This document shows, piece after piece, positions 16,181 to 25,400 of a stretch of DNA of 64,000 nucleotides (within the stretch, counting starts at the first letter, position 1; every line of letters starts with the position of its first letter). Under the pieces are notes generated by a model, which worked only from the letters and a program-made list of their open reading frames with translations, did not search any database and had not been told where the DNA came from. This stretch comes from Gracilimonas sp. (GTDB lineage Bacteria > Bacteroidota > Rhodothermia > Balneolales > Balneolaceae): assembly GCF_017641085.1 (NCBI RefSeq), contig NZ_JAEPPI010000003.1, positions 372,001 to 436,000 on the forward strand. The letters run 5' to 3'. The translations under genes and the position numbers were made by a program.

Positions 16181-17977
16181 ATGAAAATACACCAATTCAT
16201 TATAGTTACACTGTCTGCCCTGCTTTTATCCGGATTAGGGATTATAGTTACAGCCCAACCGACGGGCAGCACCGGAAAATTGGCCACCGAGATCCGGCTT
16301 TCTCAAAATGTGGTTCCGGCCGGAGATTCCGTTGCCGCCGCTGTGGTGATGAACATTGATGAGGGCTGGCACGTTAATGCTCACCAGCCCACCCTCGATT
16401 ACCTGATCGGTACGGAGTTAACCATTGATGAGCAAGCCGGTTTCAGGGTTTCAGGAATTCAATATCCGGAGTCAGAGGAATTTAGCTTTGCTTTCGCCGG
16501 GGAACCGCTGGATGTGTATCAGGGCGGTGCTCCCATATTTTTTACCCTGGCAACAGCCCCCGCCCTGGCCCCCGGCTCCTACACCCTTACCGGCAGCCTG
16601 CGCGTGCAGGCCTGCGATGACAAATCCTGCCTGGCGCCTTCCACGCTCGATATATCCATTCCTGTGGAAGTTGTGGCGGCTAAAACGGCCTTCAAAACGA
16701 TCAATCAGGGACTGTTTACCGAATATTCTGGCAGAGAAGGGTGGGACTCCCCGGCTTCCCTGACCGACAATTCCATCGCCTCCATGTTCAGCGAACGGGG
16801 CACGATTCTGGCTTTTCTGGGGATATTCCTGATCGGACTGGCGCTCAACCTCACCCCCTGCGTCTATCCCATGCTGTCGGTGACAGTCTCTTTGTTCGGC
16901 GGGCAGGCGGAAAAAGAAACCCGTACCCGGAAGACGTTTATGATGGCCTCGATCTACGTGCTCGGGATCGTCAGCATGTACAGCGTGTTGGGCGTGGCGG
17001 CCGCCTACACCGGCAGCCTGTTCGGTAATTGGCTTCAGAGTTCAGCGGTTCTGGCAGGAGTCGGTATTATCCTATTGGCCATGGCGCTGAGCATGTTCGG
17101 ACTGTACGAACTGCAACCCCCGCAATGGCTGATGCAAAAACTGGGCAGCGCCGGGGGCAGCGTAGGCCCGGCCGGCCATTTTCTGTCCGGGGTGATGGTG
17201 GGCATTTTTGCCGCCCCCTGTATCGGTCCGCCGGTCATTGCGCTGCTGACCTTCGTGGGCGCCCAAGGCGATCCGCTGTTTGGTTTCTTTACCTTTTTTG
17301 TGATGGCCCTCGGGCTTGGGCTTCCGTATCTCATCCTCGGCACCTTCAGCAGCCTGCTTTCCAAGCTGCCGCGATCCGGCCAGTGGATGGTATGGGTGAA
17401 AAAAGTGTTTGGCGTGGTACTGGTCGGCGCTGCTCTGTTCTTTCTGGCACTGGCCTGGTTTCCGAAATATGTGCTGTACACCCTGCCGCCAACGCTGATC
17501 CTGGGTGGGATCTACCTCGGCTTTATAGAATCATCGGGCCGCAACCGGAAGATTTTTTCGCGCGTGAAGCGGGTGGTGGGTGTTGCCGGTATGATAGGCG
17601 GACTGCTTATCATTGTAAACCTGACAAAATCTACCGTTCAGTGGGAGTCCTATCATCCCGACAAACTGGAGGCAGCCGTTTCAAAAGGAACGCCGGTGGT
17701 GCTGGATTTCACGGCCGACTGGTGCGTGCCCTGCCTGGAACTGGATCGCATTACTTTTACCAATCCGGATGTGATTGCGGCATTGCAGCCATACCGGACA
17801 ATAAAAGTGGATCTCACCGATTACGGATCGCCCGAAGCCGAAGCGCTCCGCAAACAGTTCGATGTGGCCGGGGTGCCGACGATTATTTTTCTGGACGATG
17901 AGGGAAATGAAATTGAGGAGGCCCGCATTACCGGGTTCGTAGATGCTGAGGAATTTTTGAAGCGAATGCCTGAATAA
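16181..17977 (+). CDS. DsbD-type thiol:disulfide interchange protein
   Basis: This 598-residue protein (from ATG 16181; GTG at 16151 behind a purine-rich site is the alternative) has a signal peptide, an N-terminal periplasmic DsbD-alpha-like domain with two Cys (VQACDDKSCL), a membrane domain with the Cys-bearing helices NLTPCVYP and AAPCIGPP, and a C-terminal thioredoxin domain with DWCVPC. This is the full three-domain plan of DsbD, which carries electrons from cytoplasmic thioredoxin to periplasmic proteins. In the copper block it could keep TlpA and copper-damaged thiols reduced. The gene is complete. Confidence 0.92.
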   Translation: MKIHQFIIVTLSALLLSGLGIIVTAQPTGSTGKLATEIRLSQNVVPAGDSVAAAVVMNIDEGWHVNAHQPTLDYLIGTELTIDEQAGFRVSGIQYPESEEFSFAFAGEPLDVYQGGAPIFFTLATAPALAPGSYTLTGSLRVQACDDKSCLAPSTLDISIPVEVVAAKTAFKTINQGLFTEYSGREGWDSPASLTDNSIASMFSERGTILAFLGIFLIGLALNLTPCVYPMLSVTVSLFGGQAEKETRTRKTFMMASIYVLGIVSMYSVLGVAAAYTGSLFGNWLQSSAVLAGVGIILLAMALSMFGLYELQPPQWLMQKLGSAGGSVGPAGHFLSGVMVGIFAAPCIGPPVIALLTFVGAQGDPLFGFFTFFVMALGLGLPYLILGTFSSLLSKLPRSGQWMVWVKKVFGVVLVGAALFFLALAWFPKYVLYTLPPTLILGGIYLGFIESSGRNRKIFSRVKRVVGVAGMIGGLLIIVNLTKSTVQWESYHPDKLEAAVSKGTPVVLDFTADWCVPCLELDRITFTNPDVIAALQPYRTIKVDLTDYGSPEAEALRKQFDVAGVPTIIFLDDEGNEIEEARITGFVDAEEFLKRMPE

Positions 17978-18030
17978 AGGATTGAAAATTAGACAAGAAA
18001 CAAACACAGAAAATTAAATACAAAGCCGTC

Positions 18031-19566
18031 ATGAAACGTAAAGAATTCCTTAGACTTGCAAGTATCGGAACCGGAATAGCAACACTTTCACCGGCCCTGC
18101 TGGCCTGTAGCCCGGAGGGGAAAAACAGCATCATCTTTCCGGAGGATGCCTTTAGCCGTCCACTGGCATTTCCGGAAGAGATTCGTGCCACCGATTTTGA
18201 GCTGGCTGCTGAAACCGCCCGGAGAACACTGGCCGGAGATACCGCCTCGGATGTCTATACCCTGAACGGCTCGCTGCCCAGCCCTACCATCCGTGTGAAG
18301 AGGGGTGAAAGCCTGGCTATCGACTATCAGAACCGCATCGACCAGGAAAGTATCATTCACTGGCACGGGCTGATCGTCCCGCCCGAGATGGACGGCCACC
18401 CCAAAGACGCCGTGCAACCCGGACAAACCTACAACTACCGGTTCGATGCGGATCAGCGGGCAGGCACCTACTGGTACCATCCGCATCCCGACAAGCTGAC
18501 CGGACCGCAGGTTTACCGGGGACTGGGCGGTTTTTTCATCATTGAAGACGAAGAAGAGCAGTCGTTCAATTTACCGTCCGGTGATTACGAACTACCTTTA
18601 ATCGTTCAGGATAAACGCATCAGCGACCGGGGCCGCATAACCTATAACCTGAACAGGATGGACCGGATGATGGGCTTCTTTGGTAATTCCCTGCTAGTGA
18701 ACGGCATACAGGCACCCTACCACGAAGTAAGCAATCGCTTTTACCGGCTGCGCCTGCTAAACGGCTCCAACGCACGCATCCTGGATTTTTCCTTCAGCGA
18801 CAACAGCTCGTTTTATGTAATTGGAAGCGACGGCGGGCTGCTCGACGGGCCGCATGAAATACCGTCTATCACCTTGGCACCGGGCGAACGGGCCGACCTG
18901 CTGGTGGACTTCAGCGGCTATAACGTGGGAGAGAAGGTTCAGATGACCGCCGAACCCCGAAACGGTATGGGCGGGATGATGAACGGAGACGGCGGTGGCA
19001 TGATGGACGGGAGAGGGATGATGAGAGGCTCCGAAAACAGGAGGGGGATGCGTGGAATGATGGGCAGAGACAGACGTAATTCTGAAAATGGCGGAGCCTT
19101 CCTCGAATTTCGTATCACCAAAGAGGAAGATGATTCCTTTCGTTTGCCGCAAATACTTACAGAGCTATCATTTCCCAACGAAGATGACGCCGGCCGTACC
19201 CGCCGCATCGAACTGACTATGAAGATGATGCAGGGGGCGGCTATCGATGGTAAGTTTTTCGAGATGCTGCGGGTGGATCAAAAAGTTCAGCAAGGCGCAC
19301 TGGAGGTCTGGGAGTTCAACAACCGCACGATGATGGCGATGCCGCATCCCATGCACCTGCATGCCACCCAGTTTAAGGTACTGGAGCGCAGCGGCGGCAG
19401 CCTGGCCCCGCACGAGCGCGGCTGGAAAGATACCGTCCGCGTGGATGCCGGAGAAACCGTGCGGGTGCTTACCAAATTTGATGCTGAAAAAGGGCTCTAC
19501 GTTTTTCACTGCCACAATCTGGAGCATGAAGACAACGGAATGATGGCCAATTTTGAGATTATATAA
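18031..19566 (+). CDS. Multicopper oxidase, CueO-like, with Met-rich loop
   Basis: This 511-residue protein has an N-terminal export signal with a lipobox-like LLACS, then three cupredoxin domains. All four copper-binding clusters are visible: HWHG, WYHPHP, HPMHLHATQF and HCHNLEHED. Between domains two and three (about residues 310-350) lies a loop rich in Met and Gly (repeats of GMMNG, GMMDG, GMMRG type), like the Cu(I)-binding insert of CueO. It probably oxidises Cu(I) to the less toxic Cu(II) outside the cytoplasm. KRKEFLRL near the start resembles a Tat signal but lacks a full RR pair. It is followed four bases later by the Lnb-like gene. Confidence 0.93.
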   Translation: MKRKEFLRLASIGTGIATLSPALLACSPEGKNSIIFPEDAFSRPLAFPEEIRATDFELAAETARRTLAGDTASDVYTLNGSLPSPTIRVKRGESLAIDYQNRIDQESIIHWHGLIVPPEMDGHPKDAVQPGQTYNYRFDADQRAGTYWYHPHPDKLTGPQVYRGLGGFFIIEDEEEQSFNLPSGDYELPLIVQDKRISDRGRITYNLNRMDRMMGFFGNSLLVNGIQAPYHEVSNRFYRLRLLNGSNARILDFSFSDNSSFYVIGSDGGLLDGPHEIPSITLAPGERADLLVDFSGYNVGEKVQMTAEPRNGMGGMMNGDGGGMMDGRGMMRGSENRRGMRGMMGRDRRNSENGGAFLEFRITKEEDDSFRLPQILTELSFPNEDDAGRTRRIELTMKMMQGAAIDGKFFEMLRVDQKVQQGALEVWEFNNRTMMAMPHPMHLHATQFKVLERSGGSLAPHERGWKDTVRVDAGETVRVLTKFDAEKGLYVFHCHNLEHEDNGMMANFEII

Positions 19567-19570
19567 AGCC

Positions 19571-20812
19571 ATGCTCGTTTTAACTGTTGATCAATGTTTC
19601 ATATACAAATACAAAAAGTTCTGCATCCTGCTGGCGGTATTTTTTGGGGGTTTAACCGTCCCGCTTTGGGCACAGCAGGCACAACTTTCTGATAAGACAC
19701 AGGTAAGCCTTATCACCGCCTCGCCGGGCAATGAACTCTATACAATTTTCGGCCATACAGCGCTTCGGATTTCCGACCCGGTCAACAACATTAACCGCAC
19801 CTACAACTACGGCACCTTCGATTTTGATACAGACGGATTCTACTGGAAGTTTGCCCTTGGCAACCTGCAATATTTCCTTTCGGTAAACCAGTTTGAAAAT
19901 GCAAAAGAGGGTTATCTGAAGGCCGGTCGCGCCATCACCGAACAGAAGCTCAACCTGAGCCCGCAGCAAACCCAACAGCTGTTCCGCTATTTAGAAAACA
20001 ATGCAAAACCAGAAAACCGGTACTATTCTTATGAGTTCTTTTATGACAACTGCACCACGCGGGTCTATGATGCCCTCAACACAGTCATCGGTGATTCGCT
20101 CCGGTTTCAAAAACCACTAAATCCAGCAAAGAATAGTTTTCGGCAGTTTATTAATCCCTACCTGAAATCCGTTTCCTGGGTAAAATTTGGGATTAACTTG
20201 CTGTTGGGTACTCCCGCCGACCGCAACCCACCCGAGTCGGAAACGCTGTTCTTACCCGACCTGTTAAAAGAGGGATTTTCACACGCCCGGATTCAGCAAG
20301 CTGATACAAGTCTTGCCTTGGTTTCAGAGCAGAGATTTTATGCCCCTCAGAAACGGTCTGTCATTAGTCCTGCGAGTGTAAGCCCCACTTTAAGCTTTTG
20401 GTTTTTGCTGATTACAAGCCTGCTTGCCGGGTTTTTCTATAGAACTAGTCACACATTCTGGTTTTGGTTCGACCGTCTGTTATTCGGGATAATTGGGTTG
20501 ATTGGAGTGTTGATCATTTTTTTGTGGCTGTTTTCTTCGTATCCCTCCACCAAATGGAACTGGAATATACTATGGTCTGCCCCGGCCTTGACGGCCTTTA
20601 TATTTTCTTTTACAGACAGTAAACGACTTTCAGGAAGTTATAGGGTTTGTTTGGTACTATATGCAGCTATTCTTCTGCTCTTTCTCCTAAGCTGGTCATT
20701 TATTCCTCAACAGATCCCCTCTGCAATTTTGCCTCTTCTTTTTTTGTTGGGATTTCGGAGTATTAAAAAGCAATCCGAATCAGTAAATCAGGAAAGGGTC
20801 AATGTGTTATAG
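19571..20812 (+). CDS. DUF4105 protein, Lnb-like (lipoprotein N-acyltransferase family)
   Basis: This 413-residue protein is read from ATG 19571; an in-frame TTG at 19553 lies within the previous gene. It has a signal peptide ending near PLWAQQ, a periplasmic DUF4105 domain (about residues 30-260) with FGHTALRI and YDNCTTRVYDAL, and about four C-terminal membrane helices. The His and Cys in these motifs look like a catalytic pair. In Bacteroides, Lnb of this family N-acylates lipoproteins. Here it follows the multicopper oxidase by four bases, so it is probably in the copper operon. In Gram-positive bacteria, lipoprotein-modifying enzymes (Lit2 with LspB) also occur in copper operons, which makes this link notable. 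Function is by homology. Confidence 0.8.
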   Translation: MLVLTVDQCFIYKYKKFCILLAVFFGGLTVPLWAQQAQLSDKTQVSLITASPGNELYTIFGHTALRISDPVNNINRTYNYGTFDFDTDGFYWKFALGNLQYFLSVNQFENAKEGYLKAGRAITEQKLNLSPQQTQQLFRYLENNAKPENRYYSYEFFYDNCTTRVYDALNTVIGDSLRFQKPLNPAKNSFRQFINPYLKSVSWVKFGINLLLGTPADRNPPESETLFLPDLLKEGFSHARIQQADTSLALVSEQRFYAPQKRSVISPASVSPTLSFWFLLITSLLAGFFYRTSHTFWFWFDRLLFGIIGLIGVLIIFLWLFSSYPSTKWNWNILWSAPALTAFIFSFTDSKRLSGSYRVCLVLYAAILLLFLLSWSFIPQQIPSAILPLLFLLGFRSIKKQSESVNQERVNVL

Positions 20813-20880
20813 CTTGCCAATCTTTCACTTATTTAGAATTTTGGAAACGTCAAGATAACTGCTCTGAACCCATATGTTTT

Positions 20881-21245
20881 GGCTCTATGTTGATTGGTAT
20901 GGGTAAAGAATAAAAGTACCCCTGTTGTCCGGCCGCTCAACCTGAGTTTTTAAGAGCTTTCTCCAAAGGAACGCCTCCGGTGTCATGTCCGTGTTCCGTT
21001 GCCGGTTAGTGGTTACCTGTTCGGATCCTGATCCGGCACTCTGCGCCTGCACCATCGATCAGATGGGTGATCCATCAGATCGAATCCGGGAATGTGTAAC
21101 CTGCCTCCTCGGTCTGCCGGCTCCGGGCCGTCTGACCGATTGCCGGATTCGGGCACCCCGGCTTGTTATTATCTCCAGCGGACGTTAATCTGCTTTACCA
21201 GTGGCAAGCTAACATTCAATTACCCATACCAATCAACATAGAGCC
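20881..21245. mobile_element. MITE-like element with 26-bp perfect inverted ends
   Basis: The first 26 bases (from GGCTCTATGTTGATTGG) are repeated as an exact reverse complement at 21220-21245. The 313 bases between are GC-rich compared with the flanks and hold several hairpins (for example CGGATCCTGATCCG and a GATCAGATGG dyad), but no convincing gene; the one open frame of 67 codons has no recognisable features. The flanks TATGTTTT and TATATTTT differ at one base of eight and may be a target duplication. This is the look of a non-autonomous transposable element. It fills most of the gap between the copper block and the Fur-type gene. Confidence 0.7.
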
Positions 21246-21390
21246 TATATTTTTATCAAGATCAATAAATATGAGTTTCAAAGATTTTAGTGGTAGTTTA
21301 TCATAGAATTGATATGATTTATACCGGCGATTCGCCCTTTGTATAAATATTACTTGTACACATTAATCAACGAATATTATTTCAATAAAG

Positions 21391-21804
21391 ATGACTATTC
21401 ATGAAAAAAGATTGCAGAGCAGAGATATACAACCGACCGCTATGCGCATGCGGATTCTTCTTTTCATGGCTGAAACAAAGTCGGTAATAAGCCTATCAGA
21501 TCTTGAAGAAAAGTTTACCCATGCAGATCGAACAACGCTTTATCGTACCTTAAAAACATTCTTAGAACATGGTTTGGTGCATCAAATAAACGATGCAAGT
21601 GGGATAACTAAATATGCCCTTTGTTCTGAAAACTGTACCTGTTCGTACCCGGATGATGTGCACGTTCATTTTTATTGTTTATCCTGTGAACAAACATTTT
21701 GTTTTCCACATCTTGGCATTCCTAACTACGATCTGCCCGAAAATTTTACTCCATCCAACGGCAATTTTGTGATAACCGGGAGTTGTCCTTCCTGTTCTTC
21801 CTGA
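21391..21804 (+). CDS. Fur-family metal-dependent regulator (Zur/PerR-like)
   Basis: This 137-residue protein has an N-terminal winged helix (ADRTTLYRTLKTFLEHGLVH) followed by the Fur metal and dimerisation region: HVHFYCLSCEQTFCF with one CxxC pair and CPSCSS at the end with the other, a structural zinc site. Such proteins repress genes when loaded with Zn, Fe or other metals. It precedes a Cys-rich secreted protein and the CzcA pump, and is the probable controller of that set. The inducing metal cannot be stated. A tail Cys pair like this is common in the Zur and PerR groups. Confidence 0.88.
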   Translation: MTIHEKRLQSRDIQPTAMRMRILLFMAETKSVISLSDLEEKFTHADRTTLYRTLKTFLEHGLVHQINDASGITKYALCSENCTCSYPDDVHVHFYCLSCEQTFCFPHLGIPNYDLPENFTPSNGNFVITGSCPSCSS

Positions 21805-21881
21805 TCTTTGCAATTGAGTTGCATTACAAATAATCCTTATTATCTGCATTCTACTTAATCACAATATTTCCCCTTAAAGAA

Positions 21882-22313
21882 TTGTATTTTTTCAGAGCAT
21901 ACATACGTAATCTGAATGTTGCGACAATCGCATCTTTTCTTTTTTCATGGGCAGGGTTTTTCTTTTTTCTACCCTTAAGTGTTTCTGTATTAGCAAGTAC
22001 TCATGATGTTTCCTCTACCTACAACTTAGATAAAGGCTGTTTTGAAATTGTATTACAACATTCAGAAGAGACTAATTCAGGGTACAAAACAGTTGAAAAA
22101 AAGCACCATCAATTTCAAAATCAGTGCTGCTATGATGATGCACTGTTAAGAAATGAGTGCCCGGACTGTAAGTTTATGTTTCCAATCATTCCTTATTTGT
22201 TTGGGAACTATGGTGAACCTGTTTTTCAAATTACGTTACCTGTATATCTAAAAGACAACTTATCCCCTCCAATAACTCTTAAAGTTATTAAAGTCACGCA
22301 ACTTCTGATTTAA
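21882..22313 (+). CDS. Small secreted Cys-rich protein before CzcA
   Basis: This 143-residue frame has a long hydrophobic N-terminal segment (residues 16-39, ending VSVLAS), then a mature part with a His-rich KKHHQFQ, QCCYDD, NECPDCKF and, close to the end, SPPITL. The order Cys, CC, PP resembles the protein at 10665 and the HYC_CC_PP family. It would be exported and could bind or sense metal for the Czc system. The only start in frame near the signal is TTG, which lowers certainty. It is placed 77 bases after the Fur-type gene and 150 bases before CzcA. Confidence 0.6.
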   Translation: MYFFRAYIRNLNVATIASFLFSWAGFFFFLPLSVSVLASTHDVSSTYNLDKGCFEIVLQHSEETNSGYKTVEKKHHQFQNQCCYDDALLRNECPDCKFMFPIIPYLFGNYGEPVFQITLPVYLKDNLSPPITLKVIKVTQLLI

Positions 22314-22463
22314 TACCTGCCTTTCTCTATTTAGCAGAAACAAATTCTGCCCCATCCATTTTTTTCAACGAGCTGTTTAACCTCTGGTCATTCTGTGGTT
22401 TCAGCCAAAGTATTTGAAAAAGATCGGCATCAAAGACTAATCTATATTCACACAGCTGTAAAC

Positions 22464-25400
22464 ATGATCAACAAAATTATTGCCTTTTCGATTAAGAACA
22501 AGTTTATCATCGGCTTGTTTATCCTGTCTCTAATAGGAGTAGGATTATATTCTATGATGACCATTAATCTAGGTTCGGTTCCTGATATTACAAATAATCA
22601 GGTACAGGTGATTACGGTATCGGAAAATCTATCTACCGAAGACATTGAACAATTTGTAACCTATCCCGTGGAGCTTGCCATGGGTAACCTGCCAGGAGTA
22701 ACTGAAATCCGTTCGGTATCCCGATTCGGGTTATCCGTGGTTACCATCGTTTTCGAAGATGATATGGGTACCTATTTACCCCGGCAACTGGTACAGGAAA
22801 AACTCAGTGAACTGGGCGAAACGATCCCCGAGAATTTTGGAAGTCCATCCATGGGGCCCATTTCAAGTGGATTAGGCCAAATTTACGAGTACTCCATTCA
22901 GGTGGACCCTGCATATGAAGATCAATATACGCCTGATGAATTGCGCACAATACAAGATTGGATTATTAAGCGCCAAATGGTGCTCCTGGAAGGGGTTATA
23001 GAGGTCAACTCCTTCGGTGGAGGCATCAAACAATATGAAGTAGCCATAAGTCCTGATAAACTAAATGCAATGGGAGTTAGTATTTCAGAAGTATATGAGG
23101 CAATGTCCAGGAATAATGTAAATACCGGCGGGGCCTATATCGAGAAAAACAAGATGGCTAATTTTATTCGTGGCGAAGGATTGATACGCAGCCTTGAAGA
23201 TATAGAAAACATTGTAGTCAAGAACGAAAACGGACTACCCATCCTAATCAGAGATGTAGCAGAAGAGGTTACCTTTGGAACTCAAATTCGTTATGGAGCT
23301 TTTACTCAGGATGGTGAGGAAGCAGTAGGTGGCATTATTATGATGCTGAAAGGCTCAAACCCGAATGCAACCATTCAAAACGTTCAGGATAGAATTGCTG
23401 AAATTCAAAAGTCACTGCCTGAAGGTATAAAGATTGAGCCTTTCCTTGATCGAAGTGCTCTTATTGAACGAACCACCAGTACAGTTACCACAAACCTGGT
23501 GGAAGGTGCATTGATTGTAGTTTTCGTTTTGGTAATACTCTTAGGAAGTTTACGCGGAGGGTTAATAACCGCCTCACTTATTCCGCTTTCCCTTCTTTTT
23601 GCTTTTATAATGATGAAGGCCACCGGGGTGTGGGCCAATCTAATGAGCCTTGGAGCCATCGACTTCGGTATTATTGTTGATGGAGCCGTAATTATAGTGG
23701 AAGGCACGGTTCATGAAATTGAAAAAAGGGTGAAATCCGGAAAACGTGCTTTTAGTAAAACACAGATGAATGAAATTGCCTACAAGGCAAGCAGCACCAT
23801 GATGAATGCTGCCTTCTTTGGACAGTTGATCATCCTTATTGTATTTGCCCCTATCCTGTTTCTGGAAGGAGTAGAAGGTAAGATGTTCCGTCCTATGGCA
23901 TTCACCTTTGGGTTTGCTGTATTAGGTGCTATTATTTTATGTCTTACCTATGTACCAATGGTCTCGGCACTGTTTATGAAACCCTCACAAAATAGAAAGG
24001 GATGGTTTGCCCGGTTCGAGCGAGGCCTCGATCGGGTCAGCAACAAACTTATATCCTTTATTCAGAAGGGCTACGATCCGGTTATCCAATGGTCGTTAAA
24101 GCGAAAACCTGTTGTGATTGTAGCTGCCATACTGCTTTTTGGCGGTGCGATGTTCACCTTTTCGAGAATGGGAGGTGAATTTATTCCACAACTGGATGAG
24201 GGAGATATTGCCATGCAAGCCCTATTCCGTCCGGGCAGTGGATTATCAGAGGCGATCGATCAATCCAAGAAAATTGAGACGACACTGCTGGAAGAATTTC
24301 CAGAGATAGAAACAGTAACAGCTCGAATTGGGGTAGCTGATATTCCCACTGATCCTATGCCCATGGACATTGCCGACATGTACATCATTCTGGACAAGAA
24401 TAAAGAAAACTGGATCTCTGCCGAATCTAAAGAGGAGCTGATAGAAAAAATAAAGAGTAAACTCGATCAGACCATGATAGGTGTGAATTTCGTTTTTACC
24501 CAGCCGGTAGAGCTTAGGTTTAACGAACTTTTGGAAGGTGTTCGAGAAGATATCGCCGTAAAGCTATACGGAGACGACATAGATGTATTGGCTGAGAAAG
24601 TTCAGGAAATGGCTCAAATTATTCAAACTATTCCAGGGGTGGGTGATGTGAGTCCCGAACGTACGGCTGGACTACCTCAAATGACCGTTAGGTATGACCG
24701 GCAAAAAGTGGCTCAATATGGACTGGATATCACGAAGCTCAATCAATACGTAAGTTCAGCTTTTGCCGGAGGTGTTGCTGGAGTTGTATTCGAAGGCGAA
24801 AGACGATTTGATCTTGTGATCCGCTTTGATGAAGCTCATCGTACTGGCATTGAGGATATTCGCAATCTGTATGTAGATCTGGAAAACGGTGCACAGGTGC
24901 CGGTTAAAGAAGTGGCGGATATCAGTTATCAGCCGGGGCCTATGCAGATCTCGCGAGATAACACCTTTCGCAGGAGCTATGTTGGTGTGAATACACGCGG
25001 GCGGGATGTGGAATCGGTGGTTTTGGATATTCAAGAAAAACTGGAGGCCGAATTGAATCTGCCGCCGGGTTATTACATTACTTATGGGGGTGAATTTGAG
25101 AATCTGCAACGGGCCAAGAACCGATTGGCTATTGTAGTGCCTATAGCCCTGTTTCTTATCTTTGTGCTACTGTACTTCGCACTAAAATCGTTCTCACAGT
25201 CGGTAATGATCTATCTGGCTATTCCCCTGGCTTCTATTGGAGGTGTCTTCTTCCTGGCTTTACGTGGAATGGACTTCAGTATTTCTGCCGGAGTTGGTTT
25301 CATTGTATTGTTCGGAGTGGCTGTGCTAAACGGCCTTGTGCTCGTCAGCCGGTTTAATTCATTAAAAATCGAAGGTGTTATGGATTTACAAGAACGAATT

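Noticed and set aside
16741-17901. Long alternate plus-strand frames under the DsbD-like gene
   Set aside because: GC-rich coding sequence leaves other frames open; the DsbD motifs fit only the chosen frame.
20985-21188. 67-codon open frame inside the MITE-like element
   Set aside because: No recognisable domain or signal, and it lies in a hairpin-rich, GC-rich stretch between inverted ends, where long frames arise by chance.
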